A DNA stretch of 20,138 nucleotides from a virus. The notes under the pieces were generated by a model. It was not told the DNA's origin, did not search any database, and saw only the letters and a list, made by a program, of their open reading frames with translations. The stretch is from positions 1 to 20,138 of the IMG/VR virus record IMGVR_UViG_3300025127_000381; one strand, 5' to 3'. Below, in pieces: positions 1 through 7,939 of the stretch (positions within the stretch are counted from its first letter, which is position 1; each line of letters opens with the position of its first letter). A program made the position numbers and the translations under genes.

Positions 1-34
1 AGCCCTTTGTTCTTAACAAAGGGCTTTTTATTTT
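1..34 (+). terminator. Rho-independent terminator of an upstream gene
   Basis: Bases 1-11 and 15-25 form a perfect 11-bp inverted repeat (AGCCCTTTGTT / AACAAAGGGCT) around a 3-base loop CTT, followed by a T-rich tract to about base 34. This is the classical intrinsic terminator shape for plus-strand transcription. It would end the unit left of the window, just before the promoter-like motif at 39-49. The stem could also act on minus-strand transcripts, but the sequence needed to judge that lies outside the window. Confidence 0.9.
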
Positions 35-38
35 ATAT

Positions 39-49
39 ACTATTTATAT
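39..49 (+). promoter_or_regulatory. Putative late promoter motif, copy 1 (ACTATTTATAT)
   Basis: This is one of five intergenic matches to ACTANTTATWA. It lies between the terminator at 1-34 and the Shine-Dalgarno GGAGG (60-64) of the first gene, with 20 bases between motif and start codon. T4 late promoters carry a single -10 element, TATAAATA, at about this distance from the gene, so a diverged late-promoter role is inferred. The last position of this copy is T instead of A. Confidence 0.5.
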
Positions 50-69
50 TAGTAACTTAGGAGGCCCTC

Positions 70-480
70 ATGGGTAAAAGAAGAAAGAGACTAACAATGG
101 CCAAATACGCCAAAAAGTATGCTGCTATTAGAGCAAGGATGGGCCAACAGGAGGCCACAACTGATGAGCCGACCACACCACAGACAAAGACGGAAAAAGT
201 ACTCCAAGCGGTGGCTGAGACTGTACCTGTGGTCGCTGAAATCAAACAAGCAACTACTAAGCAAGCTATTAAAGAAGTTTCTGTAGAGCCTATAAAAGCA
301 GAGAAAGAACAACCACAGCCGCCTGAAGTTGTTGAAGATATTGCTTTAGAAACAATTAAAACTGCAAAAGTAGAAAAAACAGTTAGCAAAAAGACTGCCA
401 CCAGAAAACGTAATCCTTCCAACCGAGTAAAGTCTGGTACCAGAGTTGCAAAATCAAAGCAAACCAAAGCAAAAGGCTAA
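70..480 (+). CDS. Basic Lys/Ala-rich hypothetical phage protein
   Basis: The product is 136 residues. The start is set by a strong GGAGG five bases before ATG; a second ATG ten codons in (base 97) has no such site. The N-terminus (MGKRRKR, then AKYAKKYAAIRARMG at 11-25) and the C-terminus (several KK/RK runs) are strongly basic. The middle (about 27-105) is rich in Glu, Lys, Ala, Val and Thr and looks extended or helical, with no catalytic motif, cysteine pair or membrane segment. It stands first in the unit, before the neck genes, under promoter motif copy 1. I do not recognise a family. A DNA-binding or internal-head protein would fit the charge pattern but is only a guess. The antisense frame is also open over the same length, which I attribute to base composition. 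Confidence 0.75.
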   Translation: MGKRRKRLTMAKYAKKYAAIRARMGQQEATTDEPTTPQTKTEKVLQAVAETVPVVAEIKQATTKQAIKEVSVEPIKAEKEQPQPPEVVEDIALETIKTAKVEKTVSKKTATRKRNPSNRVKSGTRVAKSKQTKAKG

Positions 481-494
481 TTAGCATCTAGTCA

Positions 495-505
495 ACTAAT
501 TATAA
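495..505 (+). promoter_or_regulatory. Putative late promoter motif, copy 2 (ACTAATTATAA)
   Basis: A match to ACTANTTATWA in the 43-base gap before the 429-residue neck-type gene. It ends 18 bases before the ATG at 524 and is followed by the Shine-Dalgarno GGAGG at 511-515. It shows the same arrangement as copies 1, 4 and 5. Confidence 0.5.
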
Positions 506-523
506 TGATAGGAGGCTATATGC

Positions 524-1813
524 ATGTCAGCACCAACTTTAACACCCCGCCAGCAGACTTCAGTCGTTGTTTTGCCAGCAACAGGCACACTAGGAACGGG
601 CACTGATGGTGCTGGTGCTTTAACTCATTACCCTTTTGGTGTTTATGTCGATACAGAGTCTGATTTGTTTGACAGAAATTTTGTCACTGGCGCATCAGAC
701 CAAGTAGCATATACTTTTAAAAAGCTTGGTGGAGATATTCTAGATATTGAGCTAACTGTAGGCAATATATACTCTGCTTATGAAGAAGCAACTTTAGAGT
801 ATTCATATATTGTTAACGTACACCAATCTAAAAATATACTTCATAGTTCACTAGGCGCAACAACTGGCACGTTTGATTCAGATGGACAAAGAACTGATTC
901 TTTAAGCGGCTCAAACGTCGAACTTAAATACCCTAAATTCAAGTTTACATATGCCAGAAAGGCAATGGAGAACACAATCAGTGAAACGGGCTTAGGGGGC
1001 ACTTTACCGGTATACTCAGCGTCTGTCAACTTAACGTCTTCCGTTCAAGATTATGATTTGCAAACAATTGTGTCATCGTCGGGAATAGATGCAGCTTCTT
1101 TGTTTTATAATCAAGTTAATGATAAGAAGATTGTTGTAAGAAGAGTTTACTACAAGACACCGCATGCAATGTGGAGATTTTATGGTTATTATGGTGGCTT
1201 GAATGCAGTTGGCAACCTTTCTACATATGGCATGTATGCTGATGATTCAACATACGAAGTCATTCCACCATATCAAAACAAAATGCAGGCCATGGCATAT
1301 GAAGATGCAATATATACTAGAAACTCTCACTATTCATATGAGATAAGAAATAACAAATTGCGCATATATCCTATGCCAACTGGCGTTTCACCAAGAAAGC
1401 TTTATTTTGATTTCAGTGTAGAAACTGACATTTGGGAAGATCAAGCAGATAGAAAATCTGGTGTTAATGGTGTTAATAATATGAGCACACTGCCTTTGGC
1501 TAACGTGCCTTTCGCTAATATCAACTCTGTTGGCAAGCAGTGGATCCGTCGATTCGCGTTATCTTTAGCTAAAGAAACGTTGGGCCAAGTTCGTTCAAAG
1601 TTCGGGGCGATACCTATCCCAGGTCAAAATGTTAATTTGAATGGCGATAAATTAATTTCTCAAGCCAGAGAAGAACAAAAAGGTCTACGTGATGAATTGC
1701 AAAAAGTCCTAGATGAGCTAACTTATCAAAAAATTACAGAGATACAAAAAACTATATCTAAGAACTCTCTTGAGACAGCTCAGGTGGTGCCTTATTTCAT
1801 ATATGTAGGTTGA
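524..1813 (+). CDS. Putative neck / head-tail connector protein (gp13 position)
   Basis: The product is 429 residues. GGAGG (511-515) sits eight bases before ATG 524; the out-of-frame ATG at 520 leads only to a short frame. The protein is soluble in appearance, with an aromatic and beta-rich body and a Lys/Glu-rich helical stretch near 375-410. It has no enzyme motif. Segments such as FKKLGGDILDIELT (66-79) and KETLGQVRSKF near residue 350 resemble structural proteins I recall next to neck genes in marine T4-like phages, but this is memory of pattern, not an alignment. Gene order (this gene, a 164-residue protein, a gp15-like protein, then sheath and tube) places it where T4-type phages carry gp13. 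The role as a neck or head-completion component is therefore inferred mainly from synteny. Confidence 0.6.
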   Translation: MSAPTLTPRQQTSVVVLPATGTLGTGTDGAGALTHYPFGVYVDTESDLFDRNFVTGASDQVAYTFKKLGGDILDIELTVGNIYSAYEEATLEYSYIVNVHQSKNILHSSLGATTGTFDSDGQRTDSLSGSNVELKYPKFKFTYARKAMENTISETGLGGTLPVYSASVNLTSSVQDYDLQTIVSSSGIDAASLFYNQVNDKKIVVRRVYYKTPHAMWRFYGYYGGLNAVGNLSTYGMYADDSTYEVIPPYQNKMQAMAYEDAIYTRNSHYSYEIRNNKLRIYPMPTGVSPRKLYFDFSVETDIWEDQADRKSGVNGVNNMSTLPLANVPFANINSVGKQWIRRFALSLAKETLGQVRSKFGAIPIPGQNVNLNGDKLISQAREEQKGLRDELQKVLDELTYQKITEIQKTISKNSLETAQVVPYFIYVG

Positions 1814-1819
1814 TATTAA

Positions 1820-2314
1820 ATGGCAGATGAAGAAAACAAATGGACACAACCAACGAATCCTCCTCCACCGTTATTCTTAGGTGAGAAAGAGCGCGATTTA
1901 GTAAAGCAAGTCAATGATGAACTTATTGAGAGAGTTATTGGGCAGACTGTGGCTTATTATGCGATTGATTTAGAGCACACTAACTATCATCCATTGTACA
2001 ACGAGGCTGTTAAAAAGACATTTTTGCCGCCTATTAGAGTACATGCTTTAGTTGAGTTTGCAGGCGAGCAGACGTCGACCAACAAATATGGTGTAGATAA
2101 GACAATAAAGATAACAGTTCATTTTCATAAGCGAAGATTGACAGAGGATCAAAATTTGTTTGTTCGCGAAGGTGATTTTGTGTCATATGGCGAAAATTTT
2201 TATGAGATTGTTACTTTAAAAGAGCCAAAAGAGCTTTTTGGTCAAGTCGATCGTAGAATAGAGGTCGTAGCAGAGTGCATTAAGTCGCGGGAGGGCTTCT
2301 TCAATGGCGAATGA
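1820..2314 (+). CDS. Putative neck / head-closure protein (gp14 position)
   Basis: The product is 164 residues, shorter than T4 gp14 (about 256). It starts six bases after the previous stop with only a weak upstream site, so it is probably translated by coupling. It has a helical segment at about 20-45 (LGEKERDLVKQVNDELIERV) and a beta-rich core containing HFHKRRLTEDQNLFVREGDF near 100-120 and YEIVTLKEPKELFGQ near 128-142. No catalytic motif is visible. The compact beta-barrel look and position between a gp13-like and a gp15-like gene suit a head-closure or neck ring protein. The 3' end overlaps the next gene by 11 bases. Family assignment by eye is weak; the virion role rests on gene order. 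Confidence 0.6.
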   Translation: MADEENKWTQPTNPPPPLFLGEKERDLVKQVNDELIERVIGQTVAYYAIDLEHTNYHPLYNEAVKKTFLPPIRVHALVEFAGEQTSTNKYGVDKTIKITVHFHKRRLTEDQNLFVREGDFVSYGENFYEIVTLKEPKELFGQVDRRIEVVAECIKSREGFFNGE

Positions 2315-3152
2315 AAAAGAAACAAATGAAGATGTACAGCGTGATGTACCATTTTACAAATCTGACTTAGAAGACATAGATTTTGCAATTTATAATTTTT
2401 TAAATGACACTATGGCTGTGAACGTGAAGACCAATAAGGGTTTTAAAAAAGTTCCTATTATATGGTCAGGATCTGAACGCTCACAAAACATAAAAACTAG
2501 CAACATTGAGAGAGACAGCACTGGTCAGGTTGTTTTGCCTGTGATATCAGTTGAGCGCACAGGCATGAAAAAAGATCCGTCCAAAAATTTAATTCCTGCG
2601 TCAGTGGTTGACCCAGTTGGTGATTTGAAAGGTGGGTTTCTAAGAGTCAATAAGGTAATTCAACAAGATAAAACAAGAAATTTTCTTAATGCTGATTCTT
2701 ACAGAAGAAAAAAAGATGAAAACTACCCTTTGAAGAGGTTTGAGAAGAATGATAAGATTGTTTATGAAACAATTACGATTCCAATACCAGTATATGTTGA
2801 TGTGTCTTACGATGTTATCATGAGGGCTGAATATCAAGAACAAATGAACGATATGTTAACTCCCTATATAAGAATAACAAATGGCCATCATAGAGTGATT
2901 ATAAATCATAATGAAAACAGATATGAGGCATTTATTGATGGTAGCTACGCAATTGGTAATAATATATCAAACTATACAAACGTTGAGCGTAAGTATGAAA
3001 CAACTTTAAAAATTAACGTTGCTGGGTATCTAATAGGCGATACTATCAACCAAGAGCAGCCAAGAGTCGTTCGTAGAGAAAATGCTGTGCAGATCAGATT
3101 TGCCAATGAAAGAATCATAATACAGGACGATGACGGCGAATTTAGATTTTAA
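2304..3152 (+). CDS. Tail terminator / proximal sheath stabiliser, gp15-like
   Basis: The product is 282 residues, close to T4 gp15 (272). GGAGGG (2290-2295) lies eight bases before ATG, inside the end of the upstream gene. Features typical of the family are an early KKVPIIWSGSERSQ (48-61) and PVISVERTG (about 80-88), the stretch IPIPVYVDVSYDVIMRAEYQEQ near 158-180 followed by MNDMLTPYIRI, and a terminal beta segment KINVAGYLIGDTI near 232-244. In T4, gp15 caps the finished tail tube and sheath and joins the tail to the head. The gene is immediately followed by the sheath gene, as expected. No odd features apart from an Asp-rich C-terminus. Confidence 0.72.
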   Translation: MANEKETNEDVQRDVPFYKSDLEDIDFAIYNFLNDTMAVNVKTNKGFKKVPIIWSGSERSQNIKTSNIERDSTGQVVLPVISVERTGMKKDPSKNLIPASVVDPVGDLKGGFLRVNKVIQQDKTRNFLNADSYRRKKDENYPLKRFEKNDKIVYETITIPIPVYVDVSYDVIMRAEYQEQMNDMLTPYIRITNGHHRVIINHNENRYEAFIDGSYAIGNNISNYTNVERKYETTLKINVAGYLIGDTINQEQPRVVRRENAVQIRFANERIIIQDDDGEFRF

Positions 3153-3173
3153 AGGGTTTTGTGTGCAACTGAG

Positions 3174-3184
3174 ACTATTTATTA
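3174..3184 (+). promoter_or_regulatory. Putative late promoter motif, copy 3 (ACTATTTATTA)
   Basis: An exact ACTATTTATTA in the 84-base gap before the sheath gene, identical to the copy before the tape measure. It is 52 bases from the start codon, farther than the other copies, leaving a longer untranslated leader. That leader holds a small hairpin (AGTTC 3192-3196 with GAACT 3208-3212) and a Shine-Dalgarno AAGGAG (3222-3227). Confidence 0.55.
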
Positions 3185-3191
3185 GAGAAAA

Positions 3192-3212
3192 AGTTCACCA
3201 AAATTTTGAACT
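3192..3212 (+). other. Small inverted repeat in the sheath leader
   Basis: AGTTC and GAACT can form a 5-bp stem around an 11-base AT-rich loop that includes the palindrome AAAATTTT. It lies between promoter motif copy 3 and the sheath ribosome-binding site. It could protect the 5' end of an abundant message, but a 5-bp stem in AT-rich DNA may be chance. Confidence 0.3.
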
Positions 3213-3236
3213 ACCCTAATTAAGGAGCGTTTTAAC

Positions 3237-6200
3237 ATGGCAGTTGATAAGTTTAAGTTTGTTTCACCAGGAGTTTTCATCGATGAAGTTGATGAATCCG
3301 CCATCCCAGAATTGCCTGAGAGAATGGGGCCTCTCATTATTGGCCGGTTTCAGAAAGGACCAGCCCATCGACCGGTTCAGGTCAACTCTTTCAAAGAGTT
3401 TGTAGCTACATTTGGCAACCCATCAGATGGTAACGCATCAGGCGACATATTTCGCTCAGGTGTTCAAAAAGCTCCAACTTATGCAGCATATGCAGCTCAA
3501 GCTTGGTTGCGCAATAACTCACCTTGTACAGTTTACAGAGTTTTAGGGCAGCAACATCGCGATGCGGATGCAACAACTGGCGTCGCCGGCTGGACAACAG
3601 CAAATACACCTGACGACGACATCTTAATCGCAGGCGGCGCATATGGCATGTTCCTCATTCCATCTCACTCCGCGGGCCAGCCGGTCACAGGAACTCTGGC
3701 TGCTGTTTGGTATGTTGAAGACGGAGGTATTGTCTTATCAGGTGTCCATCGAACAGGCAGCTCTCACACCACCGACGTTGTTGCGAACAATGATGGTAGT
3801 TCATTTGACGCTGCCGGAAGCTTTGTTAAATCAACTAATGGTGATTTTACAGCTAAGCTAATCAGAGGCGACGGCAGCGTCGCTCAAGGCGTAGCTGGAA
3901 CGGGTATTACAGATGAGACAATTACGTTTAACTTTAATAGAGATAGTAAGAACTTTATTAGAAAAGCGTTTAATACAGACCCAACACGAACGAATAGTGC
4001 CATCACATATACTGCTGGTGGAACATATTCAACAAAAAATTATTGGCTAGGCGAGACTTTCGAGTCAGCAACTCCAGCTGGCGGCGACTCGCAGCTATCT
4101 AGCGGCTCAACAAAAACAAGTGCCGGCGACGCATTATTTGGCGTTATAGTGCAGCTTACAAATGGCGACACTGCTGGCATTAAATGGCACAATCATCAGC
4201 AAAATGCACGTGCCGCATCAACTGGCTGGTTTATTTCTCAAGACAGAAGAGGCTCAACAACAGCTGGCTTTGATCCTGTGGTGCACACAGAAAAATTGTT
4301 TAAGATTCACGCTCTAGGCGGCGCTCAAGCTGGAGATGGAACTGATCCAGGCACTGGCGAGGCAGGAAACAGAGATATCAAAATTTCTCTTACCGACATT
4401 AAAGTATCACCTAATAATTTTAATGATTATGCTACATTTAGTGTGTTGGTTAGAGATGCTAAAGACACAGACAATAATCCGATTATTTTGGAGAGATTTT
4501 CAAGTGTTAATCTTAACCCAGCTTCTGTTAACTACATTGCAAGAGTTATTGGTGATAGAAAATATCGTTATGACGCAACTAGTAAAACAATTGACTTTCT
4601 TGGAACATACCCTAACAACTCTAAACTAATCAGAGTTGAGGTTAGTCCGATTGTTGACGCAGCCGGCGCTAGAGAATTAGTACCATTTGGAGTTTTTGGT
4701 CCACACGTACCAAGAGATCTTAATTTTGGCACTGGATCAACCGACACTGATCTTGATACAGGCGCTGATCCACACATTTGGATCCAAGGATCTGGCTCTC
4801 TTCCATCTGGCTCCCTTATGCCTGGCCATGGTGCCGATGTACCAGGCGGCATCGGTGGCGCGGCTTCAATATTCCATACAGGCTCCAACCCTCTCGGCAC
4901 CGACCACATGCCACTAAGACTTACATTCCCAAGAACTAGAGTTAGGGTTTCTTCTTCTGAAGGTTCCTTGGTTGTTTCTAGTAGAGCATTCTTTGGATAT
5001 CAATCAAATATCCCTGGCAGCAAGCGCTATGAGCCTACAAACATTGACTTGCATAGAGGCAAGCCTCTTAACCTAGATCCACAAGTTTCAAGCTCACAAA
5101 CACAGCTTTCTTGGGTGTTTACACTCGATGATGTGTTGCCAGCTCACAATGTTGAGGGGCATGCTATATACATCTCGGGATCCCGAGCAGCTAATACTTC
5201 TTATACCGCAATTAGTGGTACAGTTTCAGGCGCACTTGATCAAGGATACAATAAGTTTACGTCTCCAATGTTTGGTGGCTTTGACGGATTTAATATCAAA
5301 GAAGCAGAGCCACTCAGAAACAGCCTAATAAATGCTGGCACAACATCTGAAACAAACAGCTACGTGTTTAACAGCATCAAGAAGGCGATTGACGTCACGA
5401 CTGACCCCGAGTATGTAGAGTTTGACTTAGCTACCATTCCTGGTTGCACAAACGACTCTCTTAACACACAACTAATTTCATCGTGTGAAGAAAGAGCTGA
5501 TGCTTTGGCTATTGTTGACCTTAGAAATAATTATCAGCCGCCTCATGAGCACAATGATGAGCCTAATGCTACGACTAGGCTTGGCCAAGTTGATGGTGGC
5601 TCCGGTGTGGTTGACACTCTTAAGAGCTTAAATGTAAATTCTAGTTATGGCTGCACTTTCTACCCATTCGTTCAGATTAGAGACACCATTAACGACTCTG
5701 TTCTGTACGTGCCGCCGTCTGTCGTTGCCCTTGGAACAATGTCTTCCTCGCAGCGCAGATCTGCAGTATGGTTTGCACCAGCAGGCTTTACTAGAGGCGG
5801 CTTAAGCGAAGGATCAGCCGGCTTACCAGTGATTGGTGTTCGTGAGCGCTTAACATCTGAAAAGCGTGATAAGCTCTACGAGGCTAACATTAACCCAATT
5901 GCATCATTCCCAGCAGAGGGTATCGTGGTGTTTGGCCAAAAGACCTTGCAGCTTACACCATCTGCCCTGGATAGAATCAACGTTAGAAGACTTCTTATCT
6001 TTGTTAAGAAAGAAATCTCTAGAATTGCATCTACACTTCTCTTTGAGCAAAATGTCCAAAATACTTGGAACAGATTCAAGGGAAGAGTGGAGCCATTCTT
6101 AAGCGGTGTTCAGGCAGGCTTGGGTCTTACAGACTTCCGTGTTGTTCTTGACGATACAACAACAACACCTGATTTGGTTGATAGAAATGTTTTATACGCT

Positions 6201-6287
6201 AAGATTTTCTTAAGACCAGCAAGATCAATTGAATTTATCGCTCTTGACTTTATCGTCAGCAAAAGCGGTGCTTCTTTTGATGATTAA
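3237..6287 (+). CDS. gp18: Contractile tail sheath protein (gp18-like), oversized
   Basis: The product is 1016 residues against 659 for T4 gp18. The N-terminus is typical of sheath proteins: VSPGVFIDEVDESAIP (9-24) followed by GPLIIGRFQKGP (31-42) and a segment ending in SFKEFVATFGNP. The C-terminal domain is also clear: VVFGQKTL near 896-903, INVRRLLIFVKKEIS near 915-930, then WNRFKGRVEPFL and the closing ARSIEFIALDFIVSKSG. The region from about 110 to 640, rich in Gly, Ser, Thr and Asp, is much longer than in T4 and probably forms extra surface-exposed domains. The protein polymerises around the tail tube and contracts to drive it through the envelope. Preceded by AAGGAG and promoter motif copy 3; followed by the tube gene. 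Confidence 0.95.
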   Translation: MAVDKFKFVSPGVFIDEVDESAIPELPERMGPLIIGRFQKGPAHRPVQVNSFKEFVATFGNPSDGNASGDIFRSGVQKAPTYAAYAAQAWLRNNSPCTVYRVLGQQHRDADATTGVAGWTTANTPDDDILIAGGAYGMFLIPSHSAGQPVTGTLAAVWYVEDGGIVLSGVHRTGSSHTTDVVANNDGSSFDAAGSFVKSTNGDFTAKLIRGDGSVAQGVAGTGITDETITFNFNRDSKNFIRKAFNTDPTRTNSAITYTAGGTYSTKNYWLGETFESATPAGGDSQLSSGSTKTSAGDALFGVIVQLTNGDTAGIKWHNHQQNARAASTGWFISQDRRGSTTAGFDPVVHTEKLFKIHALGGAQAGDGTDPGTGEAGNRDIKISLTDIKVSPNNFNDYATFSVLVRDAKDTDNNPIILERFSSVNLNPASVNYIARVIGDRKYRYDATSKTIDFLGTYPNNSKLIRVEVSPIVDAAGARELVPFGVFGPHVPRDLNFGTGSTDTDLDTGADPHIWIQGSGSLPSGSLMPGHGADVPGGIGGAASIFHTGSNPLGTDHMPLRLTFPRTRVRVSSSEGSLVVSSRAFFGYQSNIPGSKRYEPTNIDLHRGKPLNLDPQVSSSQTQLSWVFTLDDVLPAHNVEGHAIYISGSRAANTSYTAISGTVSGALDQGYNKFTSPMFGGFDGFNIKEAEPLRNSLINAGTTSETNSYVFNSIKKAIDVTTDPEYVEFDLATIPGCTNDSLNTQLISSCEERADALAIVDLRNNYQPPHEHNDEPNATTRLGQVDGGSGVVDTLKSLNVNSSYGCTFYPFVQIRDTINDSVLYVPPSVVALGTMSSSQRRSAVWFAPAGFTRGGLSEGSAGLPVIGVRERLTSEKRDKLYEANINPIASFPAEGIVVFGQKTLQLTPSALDRINVRRLLIFVKKEISRIASTLLFEQNVQNTWNRFKGRVEPFLSGVQAGLGLTDFRVVLDDTTTTPDLVDRNVLYAKIFLRPARSIEFIALDFIVSKSGASFDD

Positions 6288-6297
6288 TATTTAAAAA

Positions 6298-6308
6298 ACT
6301 ACTTATAA
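6298..6308 (+). promoter_or_regulatory. Putative late promoter motif, copy 4 (ACTACTTATAA)
   Basis: A match to ACTANTTATWA in the 43-base gap between the sheath and tube genes, ending 22 bases before the tube ATG. A separate promoter for the tube would fit the high copy number of that protein. Confidence 0.45.
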
Positions 6309-6330
6309 GAGAATTAGGAGAAAATAAAAC

Positions 6331-6927
6331 ATGGCTTTTTTTAACCAAAGTACATTCCAGCCCAAGCGTCAGTTTAGATTTTTAATTAACTTTTCACAGA
6401 TTGCTGATATTGATTTTATGTGCACAAAAGCGGCTAAGCCTACATATAATTTAGGTGATGGTGTTAGTCATAAAGTTTTAAATCACACGTTTAAGTTCCC
6501 TGGCACTGTAACTTGGACAGATATCGAAGTGGGCTTTATTGACGCTATCGAGCCGAATGTTGGATCCAAATTCTATAATATGCTTGTAAATGCTGGCTAT
6601 GTCGCACCCGAGCGCTCTGAAAACCTACTTCAAGGCATTACAAAAGCATCTTCCGTTGGAAGCCTCGGCACAGTTAAGATTTTGCAATTAGACGGTGGTA
6701 CCATTGCTACGCCTGCTGATCCAGGAGCTGCTCAAGGCGCAGCTGGTCCTGTGAACATAATCGAAGAATGGACACTCACAAACGCATATCTTAAGCAAGT
6801 TAGTTTTGGTAATAACTTAGCTTACGCTGAGCAAGGAATCGTTAATATTGGTGCAACTATCGTATACGATTGGGCTCAATACAACGGAACACCACAAATA
6901 TATGCAGGATCTGCTGCTATTACCTAA
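6331..6927 (+). CDS. gp19: Tail tube protein (gp19-like)
   Basis: The product is 198 residues against 163 for T4 gp19. The start follows TTAGGAG with good spacing. The family pattern is visible: an N-terminal FNQSTFQPKRQFRFLINF (4-21), CTKAAKPTYNLGDGVSHKVLNHTFKFPG (31-58, positions given with key residues only) leading to WTDIEVGFID, and a C-terminal part with EEWTLTNAYLKQVSFG (143-158) and an ending NIGATIVYDWAQY. An Ala/Gly/Pro-rich insertion at about 127-140 accounts for part of the extra length. It stacks as rings inside the sheath, with length set by the tape measure encoded downstream. It sits between the sheath and the gp26-family gene. Confidence 0.93.
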   Translation: MAFFNQSTFQPKRQFRFLINFSQIADIDFMCTKAAKPTYNLGDGVSHKVLNHTFKFPGTVTWTDIEVGFIDAIEPNVGSKFYNMLVNAGYVAPERSENLLQGITKASSVGSLGTVKILQLDGGTIATPADPGAAQGAAGPVNIIEEWTLTNAYLKQVSFGNNLAYAEQGIVNIGATIVYDWAQYNGTPQIYAGSAAIT

Positions 6928-6939
6928 TAAGAGGTTAAA

Positions 6940-7779
6940 ATGAGAAACAATCAGCGTCGTGTGCACCACGCGCCGAATCGCCCTACCCCGAAAGCTAAAA
7001 GGGCTAGCTCGCGTTCAATTCTTCATTATGAAGTTCCAACAGAATTTGTTGATTTGCCGTCACGCGGTATTTTTTATGATGAGAACCATCCATTCCATCA
7101 AAAAGAGTCAATTGAAATACGCATGATGACTGCAAAAGAAGAAGACATACTATCTTCTCAGTCTTTAATAACAAAAGGTATTGCACTTGATCGTTTTTTT
7201 GAAAGTATAATAGTTGAAGATGTCGACACAAAGACACTTCTAAATGGTGATCGCTCTGCAATAATGATAGCAGCTAGAATATCTGGATATGGCTTTGCTT
7301 ACGAAGCAAACATAACTTGTCCAAATTGTGGCAACAAAAGCAAAATGGTTTTTAATTTGCAGGATAAAACAGTTAATGATGCATTCTCTGACAAACAGTA
7401 TATGTCCGATAATAATATTGTTATTAATTCTGAGGGCTTAATTGAGCTTGATTTACCAATTAGTAAATTTGTAGTTTTTTTAAAAATGCTGAACAGCTAT
7501 GATCAAGAGGAGTATCTATCTATTCTTGCAGACGATACTGACACAACTATTACCACGTCACTCAATTCAATAATTCACAGAATTAACGATTGTGAAGACA
7601 GAGAACAAATCGCAACTGCCTTGCAAAACTTACCAGCTAAAGATTCCAAATATATTCGTGATATATTTTCCAGCTTAACACCAAAAGTAGAGCTAAAAAG
7701 AGATTTTGCATGCGGAAATTGCTTTCATAAACAGTCTATGGAGGTGCCGCTTTCTGCGGCGTTTTTTTGGCCTAAGTGA
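6940..7779 (+). CDS. gp26-family baseplate hub assembly / tail assembly chaperone-like protein
   Basis: The product is 279 residues. AAGAGG stands just before the start, which lies 12 bases after the tube stop. Residues 1-25 are basic and disordered. From 29 the T4 baseplate-assembly (gp26) pattern begins: HYEVPTEFVDLPSRG (29-43), RMMTAKEEDIL (61-71), then ISGYGFAYEANITCPNC (114-130). Two CxxC pairs, C127/C130 and C258/C261, suggest a zinc ribbon. T4 gp26 is about 208 residues and helps assemble the baseplate hub without remaining in it in large amounts. The position between tube and tape measure is the usual place of tail assembly chaperones. The last codons contain a GC hairpin and seven T's (7746-7768), and a +1/-2 shift there would append 56 residues from the frame ending at 7939. 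Confidence 0.82.
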   Translation: MRNNQRRVHHAPNRPTPKAKRASSRSILHYEVPTEFVDLPSRGIFYDENHPFHQKESIEIRMMTAKEEDILSSQSLITKGIALDRFFESIIVEDVDTKTLLNGDRSAIMIAARISGYGFAYEANITCPNCGNKSKMVFNLQDKTVNDAFSDKQYMSDNNIVINSEGLIELDLPISKFVVFLKMLNSYDQEEYLSILADDTDTTITTSLNSIIHRINDCEDREQIATALQNLPAKDSKYIRDIFSSLTPKVELKRDFACGNCFHKQSMEVPLSAAFFWPK

Positions 7780-7939
7780 AGAGTATTTAGAGTCTGTTTA
7801 TAACGAGATATTTTCACTGCAGTATTATGGCATCTTCAGCTTCTCAGAGGCGTATTGTCTTCCAGTTGGTCTTCGCCAGTGGTATTTAAGCAGGCTCAAG
7901 CAGCAGTTTGAAAAAGAATCTGAGGCCATGAGAAGATAG
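7706..7939 (+). CDS. Overlapping downstream frame, probable frameshift extension of the gp26-like protein
   Basis: As an independent frame it would begin at ATG 7706, inside the upstream gene, giving 77 residues with only a weak AGAG-type site. The first 21 residues merely overlap the zinc-ribbon codons. The protein-like part starts after the T run: 56 residues from GLSEEYLESVYNEIF (codon 7769) through EAYCLPVGLRQWYLSRLKQQ to the stop at 7937-7939. There is no ATG, GTG or TTG start between 7709 and the end of the T run in this frame. The simplest reading is that it is made as a fusion of 276+56=332 residues after a +1 (or -2) shift on TTTTTTT, as gpG-T style tail chaperones are in other phages. 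An alternative is a homopolymer sequencing error in one continuous gene. Confidence 0.6.
   Translation: MHAEIAFINSLWRCRFLRRFFGLSEEYLESVYNEIFSLQYYGIFSFSEAYCLPVGLRQWYLSRLKQQFEKESEAMRR
7746..7768 (+). other. Hairpin plus T7 run: candidate frameshift/slippage site, terminator-like
   Basis: GCCGC (7746-7750) and GCGGC (7756-7760) form a perfect 5-bp stem with loop TTTCT, then one G and seven T's (7762-7768). By shape this is an intrinsic terminator, but it lies inside the last codons of the gp26-like gene. Reading is gcg gcg ttt ttt tgg in the zero frame. Moving one base forward, or two back, enters the downstream frame at GGC 7769; a -1 shift meets TAA at 7773. A GC hairpin followed by a homopolymer is also the arrangement that favours RNA polymerase slippage. 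Confidence 0.55.

Noticed and set aside
57-467. Open minus-strand frame of 136 codons with a hydrophobic product
   Set aside because: It mirrors the Lys/Ala/Glu-rich plus-strand gene, whose antisense codons read as Phe, Leu and Ser. It has no ribosome-binding site and the plus-strand gene has a strong one.
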